A stretch of 64,000 nt of DNA from Aliikangiella marina (lineage in GTDB: Bacteria; Pseudomonadota; Gammaproteobacteria; Enterobacterales; Kangiellaceae), in NCBI RefSeq assembly GCF_007004765.1, contig NZ_VIKR01000005.1, positions 310,001-374,000 on the forward strand, in the 5' to 3' direction. Of this stretch, positions 7,411 through 16,612 are shown piece after piece. A program made the position numbers and the translations under genes. The notes under the pieces were generated by a model. It had not been told where the DNA came from, made no database searches, and saw nothing but the letters and a program-made list of their open reading frames with translations. Position 1 is the stretch's first letter. Each line of letters starts with the position of its first letter.

Positions 7411-9111
7411 CTATGCTTCCGGCATATATTTTTTACGCTTTTTGGCTAGTAATCTATCCATATCAACAATAACTAGTCCATCAACACAATTATTAAACAA
7501 TGGATCGATATTAAATGCGGCGAAGTTTACTCCACCTGGTTCGCACAACTCAGTATACTGTTTAAATAAGGTCGGAACGGTTTTATTAAAAATTTTCAAC
7601 TGATATTTAAGGTGACGGAACCCTTCTTGAGCGTCACTGGTTGAGAATACCTGGTTCAACATTAATGTATTTTGCGCCGAGAAACTGAAAGGGTTTTTCG
7701 CGCGTGCGAGTAGTTTGTCACCTGAATAGAACTCGTTGTAGTAATACACCATCCATTCAATGAGTTCTTTACTAAATTCTGCACTGATTGAAACTGGACC
7801 AAACATAAAACGAATTTGAGGATTTTTGGTGAGGTAAGCACCAATTCCATACCACAAGTAATCTAAGCTGCGTTTTCCCCAGTATTTGGGTTGCACAAAG
7901 CTTCGACCCAACTCAAGGCCTTTTTGACGAATCGGATCAAAATCGTCTGTGAAATCGAATAACGTGCTGGTGTAGAGCTTCGACATATCAACATTACTTG
8001 TCTGGGCCACACGATAGGCGCCAACAATTTCCAACTCACTTGGATCCCACAAGACAATGTGATCGTATCGGTTGTCGTACTCATCAATATCAACTCGCAT
8101 TCCGGTGCCTTCGCCGACAGCTCGGAAAGAGACTTCTCGTAAACGACCAATTTCGCTTAACAAGCAGGTATCTTTAGCATTTTCTAATAAATAAATTTGC
8201 TTGCCATCTCGGGTGGTTGTGAGTAACTCACAATCTTCAAGTTCATGTTTAAGTGCTTTTCTTGGCTGGGGATGTGCAATTGGTTTAACGGTATCGAAAA
8301 CTTTTTTCTTACCATTGGCAAGTGCGTAAACATGCTTTCGAAAGAGCTGTGCGCTGACCCGATTATTGCTGGGTAGTTTTTCTACTACATGACTAGGAAT
8401 TAACTCACCAATTTTCATTGGCAAGGTAATCCGTGTTTTGCGGAACATTTCTTTCGCTAACAAAAGAACGCTTACAGGCTTGGAAATAAGACTTAAACCA
8501 TAGAAGAAACGCGAGTTTTTTCCGCCTACATGAATCGGTAAAATTGGCGAATGCGTTTTTTTAGCCATTGATAAAAAGCCGCTTCGCCAATGGCAGTCTC
8601 TAATACCTTCGAGTCTAAATCGAGACACTTCTCCTGCGGGAAAAAATATGACCGCTTGATTGTCTTCCAATGCTTGCTCAATCGCACTGTACTGGGCTTT
8701 GCTAGTACTGCCGGTCATATTTTTAACTGGCAAGAAGAATGGAGCCAAAGGTTCTAAATGAGACAATAGCTCATTGGTGACTATTTTTATGTCGCTCCGT
8801 ACCTTCGAGAACATTTTTAGTAGAGCGATGCCATCAAGTGAGCCCAGCGGGTGGTTGGCAACCACCACTACTCTACCTTCAGCAGGAATATTCTCGAGTT
8901 CCCAGTTATCAACGTTATAACTTAAGCCCAATAAGTGCATTGTCTTATCAAGAAACTCATTAGCACCCAAATGACCATTGTCTTTTAAAAAGCCATTAAT
9001 CTCTTCTTCATGCAGCAGTTTCTTACAGACCTTGCTGACATTTTTTTTCAAGTTTGGGTGCTGTTCGAGCGATGGGATTTGCTCGGTTAGTATATTATCT
9101 ACATTAATCAT
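7411..9111 (-). CDS. olsF: Bifunctional acyltransferase, OlsF-like (ornithine lipid synthesis)
   Basis: 566 residues with two acyltransferase halves. The N-terminal half is PlsC-like: VVVVANHPLGSLDG is the NHx5D-type motif, FFPAGEVSRF corresponds to the FPEG block and ILPIHVGG follows. The C-terminal half is the OlsB/GNAT-type domain, beginning near ELLTTTRDGKQIYLL and containing EIGRLREVSFR and a YGIGAYL segment. This architecture and length match OlsF, in which the C-terminal half N-acylates ornithine with a 3-hydroxyacyl group and the N-terminal half adds the second acyl chain. The amino-acid head group cannot be told from sequence. A hemolysin-type label is common for the same domains. 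Confidence 0.72.
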   Translation of the reverse strand: MINVDNILTEQIPSLEQHPNLKKNVSKVCKKLLHEEEINGFLKDNGHLGANEFLDKTMHLLGLSYNVDNWELENIPAEGRVVVVANHPLGSLDGIALLKMFSKVRSDIKIVTNELLSHLEPLAPFFLPVKNMTGSTSKAQYSAIEQALEDNQAVIFFPAGEVSRFRLEGIRDCHWRSGFLSMAKKTHSPILPIHVGGKNSRFFYGLSLISKPVSVLLLAKEMFRKTRITLPMKIGELIPSHVVEKLPSNNRVSAQLFRKHVYALANGKKKVFDTVKPIAHPQPRKALKHELEDCELLTTTRDGKQIYLLENAKDTCLLSEIGRLREVSFRAVGEGTGMRVDIDEYDNRYDHIVLWDPSELEIVGAYRVAQTSNVDMSKLYTSTLFDFTDDFDPIRQKGLELGRSFVQPKYWGKRSLDYLWYGIGAYLTKNPQIRFMFGPVSISAEFSKELIEWMVYYYNEFYSGDKLLARAKNPFSFSAQNTLMLNQVFSTSDAQEGFRHLKYQLKIFNKTVPTLFKQYTELCEPGGVNFAAFNIDPLFNNCVDGLVIVDMDRLLAKKRKKYMPEA

Positions 9112-9187
9112 AAATCACCTGAAAGTACTTCTCACCGGCGATCCTGAAGTTGATTTATGACAGGTTAATGATCGAAATGTGTCTGTT

Positions 9188-10522
9188 TTATGACCAGGTT
9201 TTGTCGGTAACGCGAGGATTGCGCTGAGTTAGAATTAAATCAATAAGATAGAAAGCTAGAAGCGCACCGGCGAAGCTCGCGAAATATCGCATATCGATCA
9301 ATGCCAAGCCGCTTAAGCCACCTAAAAGTGCGCCTAATAGCTCAATAAAAACCAGTTGATCTTTGATCATATTATGAAAAATGGATTCCATTTTTTGTGG
9401 TGAAAATGAAGCGGCTTTTTCTTCGACGATTTCTCTTAAGTCAATGTGTTCAATTAATTGAATGACTTGCTGATTGATTGTCAAACGATTCTCCGGCTTT
9501 TCTAAATGTCGATTAAGCCAAGTAAAAATATCTGGGGTAGTGGATTGGAGAAATTGAACAATCTGCTCGGCAATATTGGTTCGTTTGAGCTTTCTTTGCA
9601 GATATTCGGCAATATTAAATTCTGATAGTTGGTATTTAATAAAGTCGTCCAACAAGTCACTGATACTAATAGCTGAATTTTGGATATCAGGCTGGCTAAT
9701 CCGATATTGGTTAACCAGCGATCTCAGTCCTTCAAACAAGGTTTTACGAAACTCAAAACTGGCGACCATTCTGAAAAGGTAATGTTTAATATCGTCTTCG
9801 TTAATATTCGCGGACCATTTAGCGGCTTTAGCGATCCCGCGCCTAATGGTATCCTGACTTTCAATATGAGTATCAATCGTGTCGTGAAGCTTCTGCGCAA
9901 TGAGTGGGATATTTTGTGCCAGCGTTCTTACAATCGGTTCAATCAAAAACTCCATCTCTCGTGGTTTTTCTTTGAATTGAGTTTCAAGCCAGTCAAAGCT
10001 TTTTTGAATCAAGCTTTCTCCATCGACAGTCTCGCCGAGATCATGAATCAGACTATGTTGTAATTCGGTAAACAAGCTTTGCAGCTGTTGTTGGTTATTT
10101 TCAATATATTCTTCGAGGGCGTCAGCGAGTAATTGTTGGTTTTCGGTTTGGGCTAACCAATCGTCGACAAAAGCTTGTGAACTAGAGAGCAGTTTGCCGG
10201 TTAAGTCTGCGTTATCGAGGTATTCATGCCAATGTTCGCTAGCTAAAAAATGATCGCTCAGGGTATCGGATAATGCTTTTGCCAATTTAGGTTGATTTTT
10301 CGGGATTAAACCCTGTCTGCCAAGTGCTGTTCGATAGTAAGGTTTAAACAACATTTTGATGGCGATGAAATTGGTGAAATAACCAATATTAGCCGTTAAC
10401 GCGAGAATATAAATAGAATCTGCAAACGGAAAATCAGCAAATCCAAATTTGAGCGTCGCGGCGACCAATAGAAAGATCGGCAATCCGAATAAGCAGAAGT
10501 TACGGATCCAGTGTAATGCCAT
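9188..10522 (-). CDS. DUF445 family membrane protein (YjiN-like)
   Basis: 444 residues with the DUF445 layout: two N-terminal membrane helices, the signature TANIGYFTNFIAIKMLFKP (about 42-60), a long helical region rich in Gln, Glu and Leu (about 75-390), and a C-terminal membrane hairpin (LLGALLGGLSGLALIDMRYF ... FAGALLAFYLIDLI). The family is widespread in bacteria and its function is unknown; the long coiled region suggests a membrane-anchored scaffold. GGAG sits 6 bases before the ATG. It is separated from the divergent yigI by about 190 bases. Confidence 0.87.
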   Translation of the reverse strand: MALHWIRNFCLFGLPIFLLVAATLKFGFADFPFADSIYILALTANIGYFTNFIAIKMLFKPYYRTALGRQGLIPKNQPKLAKALSDTLSDHFLASEHWHEYLDNADLTGKLLSSSQAFVDDWLAQTENQQLLADALEEYIENNQQQLQSLFTELQHSLIHDLGETVDGESLIQKSFDWLETQFKEKPREMEFLIEPIVRTLAQNIPLIAQKLHDTIDTHIESQDTIRRGIAKAAKWSANINEDDIKHYLFRMVASFEFRKTLFEGLRSLVNQYRISQPDIQNSAISISDLLDDFIKYQLSEFNIAEYLQRKLKRTNIAEQIVQFLQSTTPDIFTWLNRHLEKPENRLTINQQVIQLIEHIDLREIVEEKAASFSPQKMESIFHNMIKDQLVFIELLGALLGGLSGLALIDMRYFASFAGALLAFYLIDLILTQRNPRVTDKTWS

Positions 10523-10712
10523 GAATGCTCCGGGTGTGTGAGGTCGTTAACGCTAAAAACAAGCTTGTACAGTTTTCCTGCTGCAAATAGTCTGCCAGAG
10601 CTAAATAACTGAATTGAATAGAAATACTATTGGATTACAGTGATTAGACTGGGTAAACTGGCCACATTCTGGTGAATTTAACAATTGTAAACTGAAATAA
10701 CAATGGTTGCTT

Positions 10713-11195
10713 ATGACGGATCAGTTCGAAGAGAAATCGGAGAAGTATCAACAGCTGCTTGATAGGCTCACCCACGTTTTTTGTCATAAGATTCCTTTCC
10801 ACAATTTGATTGGCTTTCGGTTTGATGAACTAAATTCAGAATCTTGTCGAATCAGCTTCGACATGAAGCCTGAACTCGTTGGTAATTTTGTCCATGGAAT
10901 GCTTCACGGTGGAGTTACCGCGACAGCGCTCGATATGGTAGGTGGGGCGCTGGCAGCAGCAGCGATGCTGAATAAAAATCATGATGCTAGCGATGAGGAA
11001 ATTGCTCGTAAGATGTCCAAAGTCGGCACGATTGACTTGCGCGTGGATTATGTACGCCCTGGTAAAGGTAAGAGCTTTTATGCAAACTCGCGAATTCTAC
11101 GCAGCGGCAACAAAGTTGCCGTTGTTAGAATGGAATTGCATAGTGAAGACGATACTCTGGTCGCGCTAGGTACCGGTACCTATATGACAGGCTGA
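10713..11195 (+). CDS. yigI: Hotdog-fold acyl-CoA thioesterase YigI
   Basis: 160 residues. It follows E. coli YigI along its length: VGNFVHGMLHGGVTATALD is the PaaI/4HBT hotdog helix with the catalytic Asp region, followed by KVGTIDLRVDYVRPG and GNKVAVVRMELHSED. YigI is a thioesterase of medium- and long-chain acyl-CoA. ATG at 10713 is preferred over the TTG two codons earlier because it gives the usual MTDQ-type N terminus. rarD follows after 34 bases, an order also found in enterobacteria, which supports both identities. Confidence 0.92.
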   Translation: MTDQFEEKSEKYQQLLDRLTHVFCHKIPFHNLIGFRFDELNSESCRISFDMKPELVGNFVHGMLHGGVTATALDMVGGALAAAAMLNKNHDASDEEIARKMSKVGTIDLRVDYVRPGKGKSFYANSRILRSGNKVAVVRMELHSEDDTLVALGTGTYMTG

Positions 11196-11229
11196 TGGCC
11201 TGATTTTTCTATTAATTATTGAGAAGTAA

Positions 11230-12138
11230 ATGTCTACAAAAACTGAAACCAGTGGTTGGTTATTCGGCATTGGCGCATTTGTCGCATGGGGCTTAGTTCC
11301 CATTTACTTTAAAGCGGTTGAGTCGGTTTCTGCAGAAGAAATTCTAGCCCATCGAATTGCTTGGTGTGTGCCTGTCACACTGCTATTGATGATACTACTC
11401 AGAAAAAAAATTGAAGTCATCCAAGTTTTTAAAAATAAGAAAGTCTTTTTGGGTTTAGTGGCCTCAACAGCGTTGGTATCATCCAATTGGTATATCTTTA
11501 CTTGGGCGGTGACCAATGAACAAATATTAGCGACATCATTAGGCTATTTTATTAATCCGATTATGTCGATTCTGTTAGGCGTTATCTTCCTCTCTGAAAA
11601 ACTATCGAAGCTCCAATGGGCGGCAGTAGGTTGTGCAACTTTAGGTGTTGTGAATCAAATGATTAATTATGGTGAGGTACCATGGATCGCATTGAGTCTT
11701 GCGACGACATTTGGCTTGTATGGCTTTATTCGTAAACAGTTGGCGGTTGATTCACTAAATGGATTACTAGTGGAGACTATGATTGCTTTTCCTGTCGCCG
11801 CGGGCTATGCGATATGGGTTTTAATTAACCAACAAGCGATGTTTTTAAATGCGTCGCTGAATATCGATTTATTATTAGTTTTTGGTGGTTTTGTTACCGC
11901 GGTTCCGCTTATTTGGTTTGCTGCAGCGGCGAAAAAAATTCCGCTAAATAGCATTGGCTTCTTGCAGTTCATAGCACCATCAATGTCATTTACTTTAGCC
12001 ACTCAATTATACAACGAACCTCTGGGCTTCGAGCAGTTTTTGAGTTTTGCGTTTATCTGGCTAGGCTTGCTTTTGTATTTGATAAAGCCGATACAGCAGG
12101 TCTTTACTAAACCAAAAGCTACATTATCTAGGAAGTAA
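11230..12138 (+). CDS. rarD: EamA family transporter RarD
   Basis: 302 residues, ten hydrophobic segments, RarD subfamily of the drug/metabolite transporter superfamily. GWLFGIGAFVAWGLVPIYFK and EILAHRIAWCVP near the N terminus and IGFLQFIAPSM near the C terminus are RarD signatures. The substrate is unproven; an older phenotype label is chloramphenicol sensitivity. It is co-directional with yigI and spaced for co-transcription, with GAGAAG ahead of the ATG. Confidence 0.92.
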   Translation: MSTKTETSGWLFGIGAFVAWGLVPIYFKAVESVSAEEILAHRIAWCVPVTLLLMILLRKKIEVIQVFKNKKVFLGLVASTALVSSNWYIFTWAVTNEQILATSLGYFINPIMSILLGVIFLSEKLSKLQWAAVGCATLGVVNQMINYGEVPWIALSLATTFGLYGFIRKQLAVDSLNGLLVETMIAFPVAAGYAIWVLINQQAMFLNASLNIDLLLVFGGFVTAVPLIWFAAAAKKIPLNSIGFLQFIAPSMSFTLATQLYNEPLGFEQFLSFAFIWLGLLLYLIKPIQQVFTKPKATLSRK

Positions 12139-12143
12139 ACCTG

Positions 12144-12626
12144 TCAGTTAATAATCAACAAATTTGATGTTGTCATTGTATATCCACCATCAACGGGGAT
12201 AAGGTCTTCATCAATGATAATGAGTGTTGGGTAGTAGAGTGTTTGGTCAAACCCTAAAGACAATTGTCTATCTTGGTCGAATGCGAGTTGAATTTGTTCG
12301 AATAGGTCGTCGATTGTATAGAATTGGGCAAACAATTCGGCCTCGATAAAGACGCCACTGGCATTTCTAAAGATCGTAGTAATATTTTTATTTCTGACGC
12401 TGACCGAGTACTGCCCGGCAATCCCACAAAAACAATCAATGGTGAATTCAAAATCATAGTCGGTCGCATTTAGTTCAACCCATCCAGCTTTGTTTTGCAG
12501 GTAAAGCTCATAAAGATCTTGCGAGTTAGCATTCAAATTATCTTCGACAAGGTCGTTTTCATCACATCCTGACAGCAATATAGTAGCTAATATAACGACG
12601 AAAAATAAATGATAAGTAGTACGCAT
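12144..12626 (-). CDS. DUF6174-type lipoprotein
   Basis: 160 residues. A signal sequence ends in the lipobox LLSGC, with Asp directly after the cysteine, which in E. coli would keep the lipoprotein in the inner membrane. The mature part contains WVELNATDYDFEFTIDCFCG and later YSVSVRNKNI, the pattern of DUF6174 proteins (a W...DY...C-x-C stretch followed by a V-x-V strand). Function unknown. GAGG precedes the ATG at normal spacing. It ends 6 bases from the convergent rarD stop. Confidence 0.72.
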   Translation of the reverse strand: MRTTYHLFFVVILATILLSGCDENDLVEDNLNANSQDLYELYLQNKAGWVELNATDYDFEFTIDCFCGIAGQYSVSVRNKNITTIFRNASGVFIEAELFAQFYTIDDLFEQIQLAFDQDRQLSLGFDQTLYYPTLIIIDEDLIPVDGGYTMTTSNLLIIN

Positions 12627-13111
12627 GATAATGCCTCGACGATTGATTATTGGAAGTCTATTAATAGCATTAACCTAGCTGGTATTTTGTAAGTTATTGT
12701 CAGCTTTTTGTTAAGCCAGGTGAGAAATGGACAAATACAATGAGCAATATAAAGATTTTCTCGCGTTTCTGAGATACTTAGGTTTTGTTCCCGCGTGGTA
12801 CTTGTTTTGTGAAAACTGTTTTAAGTGAACTGCTTTAAGACAGGCACTGTTTAGTTAATTTCTTCCTACCAACCCAGCGAATGTCTCACATTATTGATAA
12901 TTTATTAAGACATTTGCTTAGCGAGTTGTCAGCTAAGTGTGACTTTGTGCCTGTCTGTAACTTCCTTTGCTTGACAGGCAAGGTTAAGTCAATAGCCTTG
13001 ATTTAATTGGGTTTATCTCTCTGGTTAATGGCTTGTATATAAGACATTAACTATTTGTACTGTAAGATAATCATGGTATTGTGCCTGACTGGATTTAGTG
13101 AGGAGGTGACA
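12627..13111. other. Intergenic region with TGCCTGTC hairpin and repeats
   Basis: 485 bases without a convincing gene. It holds GACAGGCA at 12839-12846 (complement of TGCCTGTC) and a hairpin with arms TGCCTGTC (12948-12955) and GACAGGCA (12973-12980). A 25-base element at 13075-13099, GGTATTGTGCCTGACTGGATTTAGT with the last five bases TTAGT, recurs with three changes at 14907-14931 on the far side of the antiporter gene. The antiporter promoter must lie in this stretch, but no clear -35/-10 pair stands out. Confidence 0.5.
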
Positions 13112-14692
13112 GTGGATTTTATTTGGATTCTTTTTGCGTTTGCTCTAGGTTTTTCGGCGAAAATAATTTCATTACCACCATCAATAGGTTATCTAGCAGC
13201 GGGGTTCCTTCTTAACTACTTAGGCTACTCCCCCAATGTAGGCTTACAGACGCTTGCCGATATAGGGATAACCCTAATGTTGTTTACTATAGGGCTCAAG
13301 CTCAATGTTAGAGATCTCGCTAAGACTGAGGTTTGGGGGGGCTGTCTTTCCCACTCAATTATCTGGGTGCTTCTCGCGCTCTTCGTGGTTAAAGTATTAA
13401 GTGTATTATCTTTAAGCTATTTTGCTGACTTATCCAGTGGGTCGGCATTCATCATTGCATTCGCGTTAAGTTTCAGTAGTACAGTTTGCGTTGTTAAGCT
13501 GATGGAAGAAAGTGGTGAAATGAGAACTCGCCATGGTAAATTGGCGATCGGCGTGTTAGTTATACAGGATATTATTGCTGTTGGATTTATTGTTGCTGCC
13601 ACAGGAAAAATACCCTCTATTTATGCTTTGGGTTTAATTGCAATTTTTCCGCTGAGAGGAATCATATTTAAACTCATTAATCAGGTCGGACATGGAGAGC
13701 TTATACCTTTGGGCGGTTTCTTTATCGCGCTTGGTGCCTACGAACTATTTGAATTAGTCAGTATAAAAGGTGATTTGGGGGCGTTGTTAGCCGGGATGTT
13801 TTTGGCTACCCATACAAAGGCAAGTGAGATTACTAAGTCCTTACTCAGTTTCAAAGACCTCTTTTTAATCGGTTTTTTTCTAACCATTGGATTTAGTGCG
13901 CTGCCCACTATCGAAATGATATTTATTGCTAGCGTTTTATTTTTACTTATACCGGTAAAATTCTTTCTCTTCTTTTTATTATTTAATCAACTTAAATTGC
14001 GCTCACGAACTTCCTTCCTATCATCGCTTGTGTTGAGTAACTTTAGTGAGTTTGGCTTGATCGTTGCAGCAATTAGTGTCAAGTCGGGTTGGTTGACCAA
14101 TGACTGGCTAGTAATTTTATCTTTAGCCGTTACTTTTTCGTTTATATTCACCAATGTTGTGTATAAATATGCGCATGGTTTCTTCACTGAATACAAATCC
14201 CTCATTAAAAAATATCAACGTCCGGAGCGACTAGCAGAAGATGTTTTTATTCAACCTTGCTCTGCCCCTATTGTGGTTATTGGATTGGGACGCGTAGGTA
14301 TGGGGGCTTATAAATCATTAGAATTACACCATAGCAAACAAGCGTGGGGGCTAGATGCCGATAGTAGTAAAGTCGCCTGGCTTAGAAGTCAAAACCTTGA
14401 TGTCTACAAAGGTGATGCGGAAGATATTGATTTTTGGGAAAGCATCGATCTTGATAAAATTAAATTGGTGTTGTTAGCTATTCCGTCGGTTCAAGACTGT
14501 AAAATCATTACGACTCAACTTAAGGCTGCTAACTATCAAGGGAAGATTGCGGCAATAGCGCGCTTTGATGACGAGAGAGTTCAATTACAAGAATATGGTA
14601 TCGATAAGGTATTTAACTTCTTTAATGAAGCCGGTGTTGGTTTAGCTGACGAAAGTATGGAAATGGTTAAAGCTGATTTACGACCCGGCTAA
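13112..14692 (+). CDS. KefB-type monovalent cation:proton antiporter with RCK/TrkA-N domain
   Basis: 526 residues from a GTG start. The GTG is chosen because AGGAGG (13101-13106) lies exactly 5 bases upstream and the first membrane helix begins immediately; the longer reading from 13055 would add 19 residues with no ribosome site. About eleven membrane helices form a CPA2 exchanger (LPPSIGYLAAGFLLNYLGYSP, ADIGITLMLFTIGLKL, SFSSTVCVVKLMEE). A C-terminal nucleotide-binding domain has a GLGRVGMGAY turn near residue 385. KefB/KefC family members exchange K+ or Na+ for protons. The C terminus stops soon after the Rossmann unit, so a full RCK-C part is absent. Confidence 0.87.
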   Translation: MDFIWILFAFALGFSAKIISLPPSIGYLAAGFLLNYLGYSPNVGLQTLADIGITLMLFTIGLKLNVRDLAKTEVWGGCLSHSIIWVLLALFVVKVLSVLSLSYFADLSSGSAFIIAFALSFSSTVCVVKLMEESGEMRTRHGKLAIGVLVIQDIIAVGFIVAATGKIPSIYALGLIAIFPLRGIIFKLINQVGHGELIPLGGFFIALGAYELFELVSIKGDLGALLAGMFLATHTKASEITKSLLSFKDLFLIGFFLTIGFSALPTIEMIFIASVLFLLIPVKFFLFFLLFNQLKLRSRTSFLSSLVLSNFSEFGLIVAAISVKSGWLTNDWLVILSLAVTFSFIFTNVVYKYAHGFFTEYKSLIKKYQRPERLAEDVFIQPCSAPIVVIGLGRVGMGAYKSLELHHSKQAWGLDADSSKVAWLRSQNLDVYKGDAEDIDFWESIDLDKIKLVLLAIPSVQDCKIITTQLKAANYQGKIAAIARFDDERVQLQEYGIDKVFNFFNEAGVGLADESMEMVKADLRPG

Positions 14693-15100
14693 TCAATCGA
14701 TTAACATCAATCATGACCTATGAATATCAATCGCGACAAAAAGATTGTGAGTGGCTTTGCTTGTATTAGCTTAGCAATGAAAACCGTGCATCAATAACTC
14801 AAGTTCTGAGAGTTGATTGAGCAAACTCCTCTCATTATTGACCGATAACTAAGACATCCCATATTTATCATTAAGATTCTCGCTAGTTTGATTGTAGGTA
14901 AAAGTAGGTATTGTGCCTGTCTACATTTAGTCTTCATCGTTCATTTTAAGCGTTGTCGGCAGCGCTTATTGCCGATGTACTTGCCTTGATGGATCTGGAA
15001 AAGAATGTTCAACATTAGTTCAATTTAAGGTATTGGGATTTGCGATTTCAATACAGGCTGGGCTAGTATTGGTTAAGTTCCTTCAGAGAGTTAGCGCATA
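14693..15100. other. Intergenic region with second copy of a 25-bp repeat
   Basis: 408 bases between the antiporter gene and the secreted-protein pair. The 25-base element at 14907-14931 matches 13075-13099 at 22 of 25 positions and contains TGCCTGTC. A short hairpin, TCGGCA (14956-14961) with TGCCGA (14970-14975), follows. No open reading frame with a credible ribosome site was seen. Confidence 0.5.
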
Positions 15101-16612
15101 ATGAGAATAAGCCACCGTCTGTTATCTACCATTAAGCCTGCATTACTGCTTACTGCATTCACGTCTGTATCTGCTCAATCAATGGATCTTGCGATATTAG
15201 CAGAGGTTGAGCGTGAACGTTCTACCAGCTGTATCTTGGATGCCGTTCCCATAAAAGAGTACACCAAAGCACGTTCTGGGCAATATGCAAATGCGCAACG
15301 TCAACAACAGGGAGGCGGGTCCAATCCATGGAATGGGGTTGACGAACGATTAGCAGAGGGAAAAGAAGATACTAGTTGGTATGAAAAGCGTTTAGGCATT
15401 TCTGGGGACGATCCCATTCTTGTTGCATCAAGAGAGATAAAAAAGCTCAAAGTCGATAAGATGCGAGTGTATATGAAGCACTTTAAAACAGAAATGAAAA
15501 AGTGCCCCGGACTATGCACGAGTCGAAATGATGTAGATTGGGATCATGATAAAAGCTATTTAGATAATTTAAAGGCTCAGAACTGTAAGATTCATCCAAA
15601 CTACACTTATAAGGAATATGGTGGAAGGCTGAGCCACATGTCAGTTTATGAATGCAAGGATAAAGGGATTGCCTACAAATTACAGAAGAAAGATCCGGAG
15701 TTTATACGCTTAGAAAAAGAGACTGAGAAAAGAAAAACATTAATCAATGAACGAGTTAAAGAACAAAAGCGTATCGTTGATGAGCGGCTTAAAAATAAAA
15801 ATATCATTAGTACCGAAAATAATGAATTAGTCATGAGGAAATTTGATGATTGGACGCTTAAATGTATTAATAAAATAATCCTATCAAACCCTGCTAAAGA
15901 AGCTTGCTCGAGCGCGAGTAAAGATAATCCAATATGCAGCACTCGTGATAAAAATAACCTATTACCGGAGTCAATATCGATTCCTGTTTTCCGCTCTTCT
16001 CTTACATTAAAAACCGCAACCGATGTTGCAAAACTGTGGAGTTATGAAGAAGCACAGCCATGGTCCGAGTTTCGCCAGTTTACTCGCGATGGTAACTTGT
16101 TTACTCCGCCAAGCACATTTATGCGCAAAAGAAAGGGTAACCTGACGATAACTGTCCAAATGGGCTTTTATATTGCGAAAGTTAATGAGATTGATGCACC
16201 GCTTCGGGAATACATTAATTCGCTTGCTAAAGAAAGCAATTTAGTCGCTGAAAAAAATGGCTATATTGCTTGGCCAATGATTAACGCGGGTACTGACTTT
16301 CCATCACCTTATACCCTTGAAGACGCTTACTCGATTAGCATTAGTGATAAAGGAGCGATAGTTAGTCGACAGCCGCAAGTTGGCGAGTCGCCAATCTTGC
16401 AAGAACTCCTACAGCCCAAAACAATTACCGCGCTTAAAAATGGCGAGCAGCTTCGTTTTCATGCGTGGGATACTTTAATGGGAGAACCGAAAGAGCTATG
16501 GAGTTTTGCGCTTGAAAGTCAGCACCAAGGAAAAGCCATTCAGGCCATGATGGATTATTATAAAGGAGAACTATTCGACCATATTAAAATTGTTAGCGAG
16601 GCTAAACGATGA
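15101..16612 (+). CDS. Secreted protein of unknown function (first of an overlapping pair)
   Basis: 503 residues. A signal peptide (LLSTIKPALLLTAFTSVSAQS) precedes a mature region of no family I recognise. The first mature residues, LAILAEVERERSTSCILDAV, resemble those of the next gene (KALLARVHQDRAAICTVIQSV), suggesting a shared N-terminal motif with a conserved cysteine. Residues about 200-245 are a charged helix rich in Lys, Glu and Arg. Several cysteines (CPGLC, C...C) suggest disulphides in the periplasm. Its TGA overlaps the ATG of the next gene, so the two are co-translated. The large protease locus begins just beyond the second gene. Confidence 0.7.
   Translation: MRISHRLLSTIKPALLLTAFTSVSAQSMDLAILAEVERERSTSCILDAVPIKEYTKARSGQYANAQRQQQGGGSNPWNGVDERLAEGKEDTSWYEKRLGISGDDPILVASREIKKLKVDKMRVYMKHFKTEMKKCPGLCTSRNDVDWDHDKSYLDNLKAQNCKIHPNYTYKEYGGRLSHMSVYECKDKGIAYKLQKKDPEFIRLEKETEKRKTLINERVKEQKRIVDERLKNKNIISTENNELVMRKFDDWTLKCINKIILSNPAKEACSSASKDNPICSTRDKNNLLPESISIPVFRSSLTLKTATDVAKLWSYEEAQPWSEFRQFTRDGNLFTPPSTFMRKRKGNLTITVQMGFYIAKVNEIDAPLREYINSLAKESNLVAEKNGYIAWPMINAGTDFPSPYTLEDAYSISISDKGAIVSRQPQVGESPILQELLQPKTITALKNGEQLRFHAWDTLMGEPKELWSFALESQHQGKAIQAMMDYYKGELFDHIKIVSEAKR

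Noticed and set aside
13055-13111. Upstream ATG start for the antiporter
   Set aside because: No ribosome site, overlaps the repeat element, and the GTG at 13112 has AGGAGG at ideal spacing.
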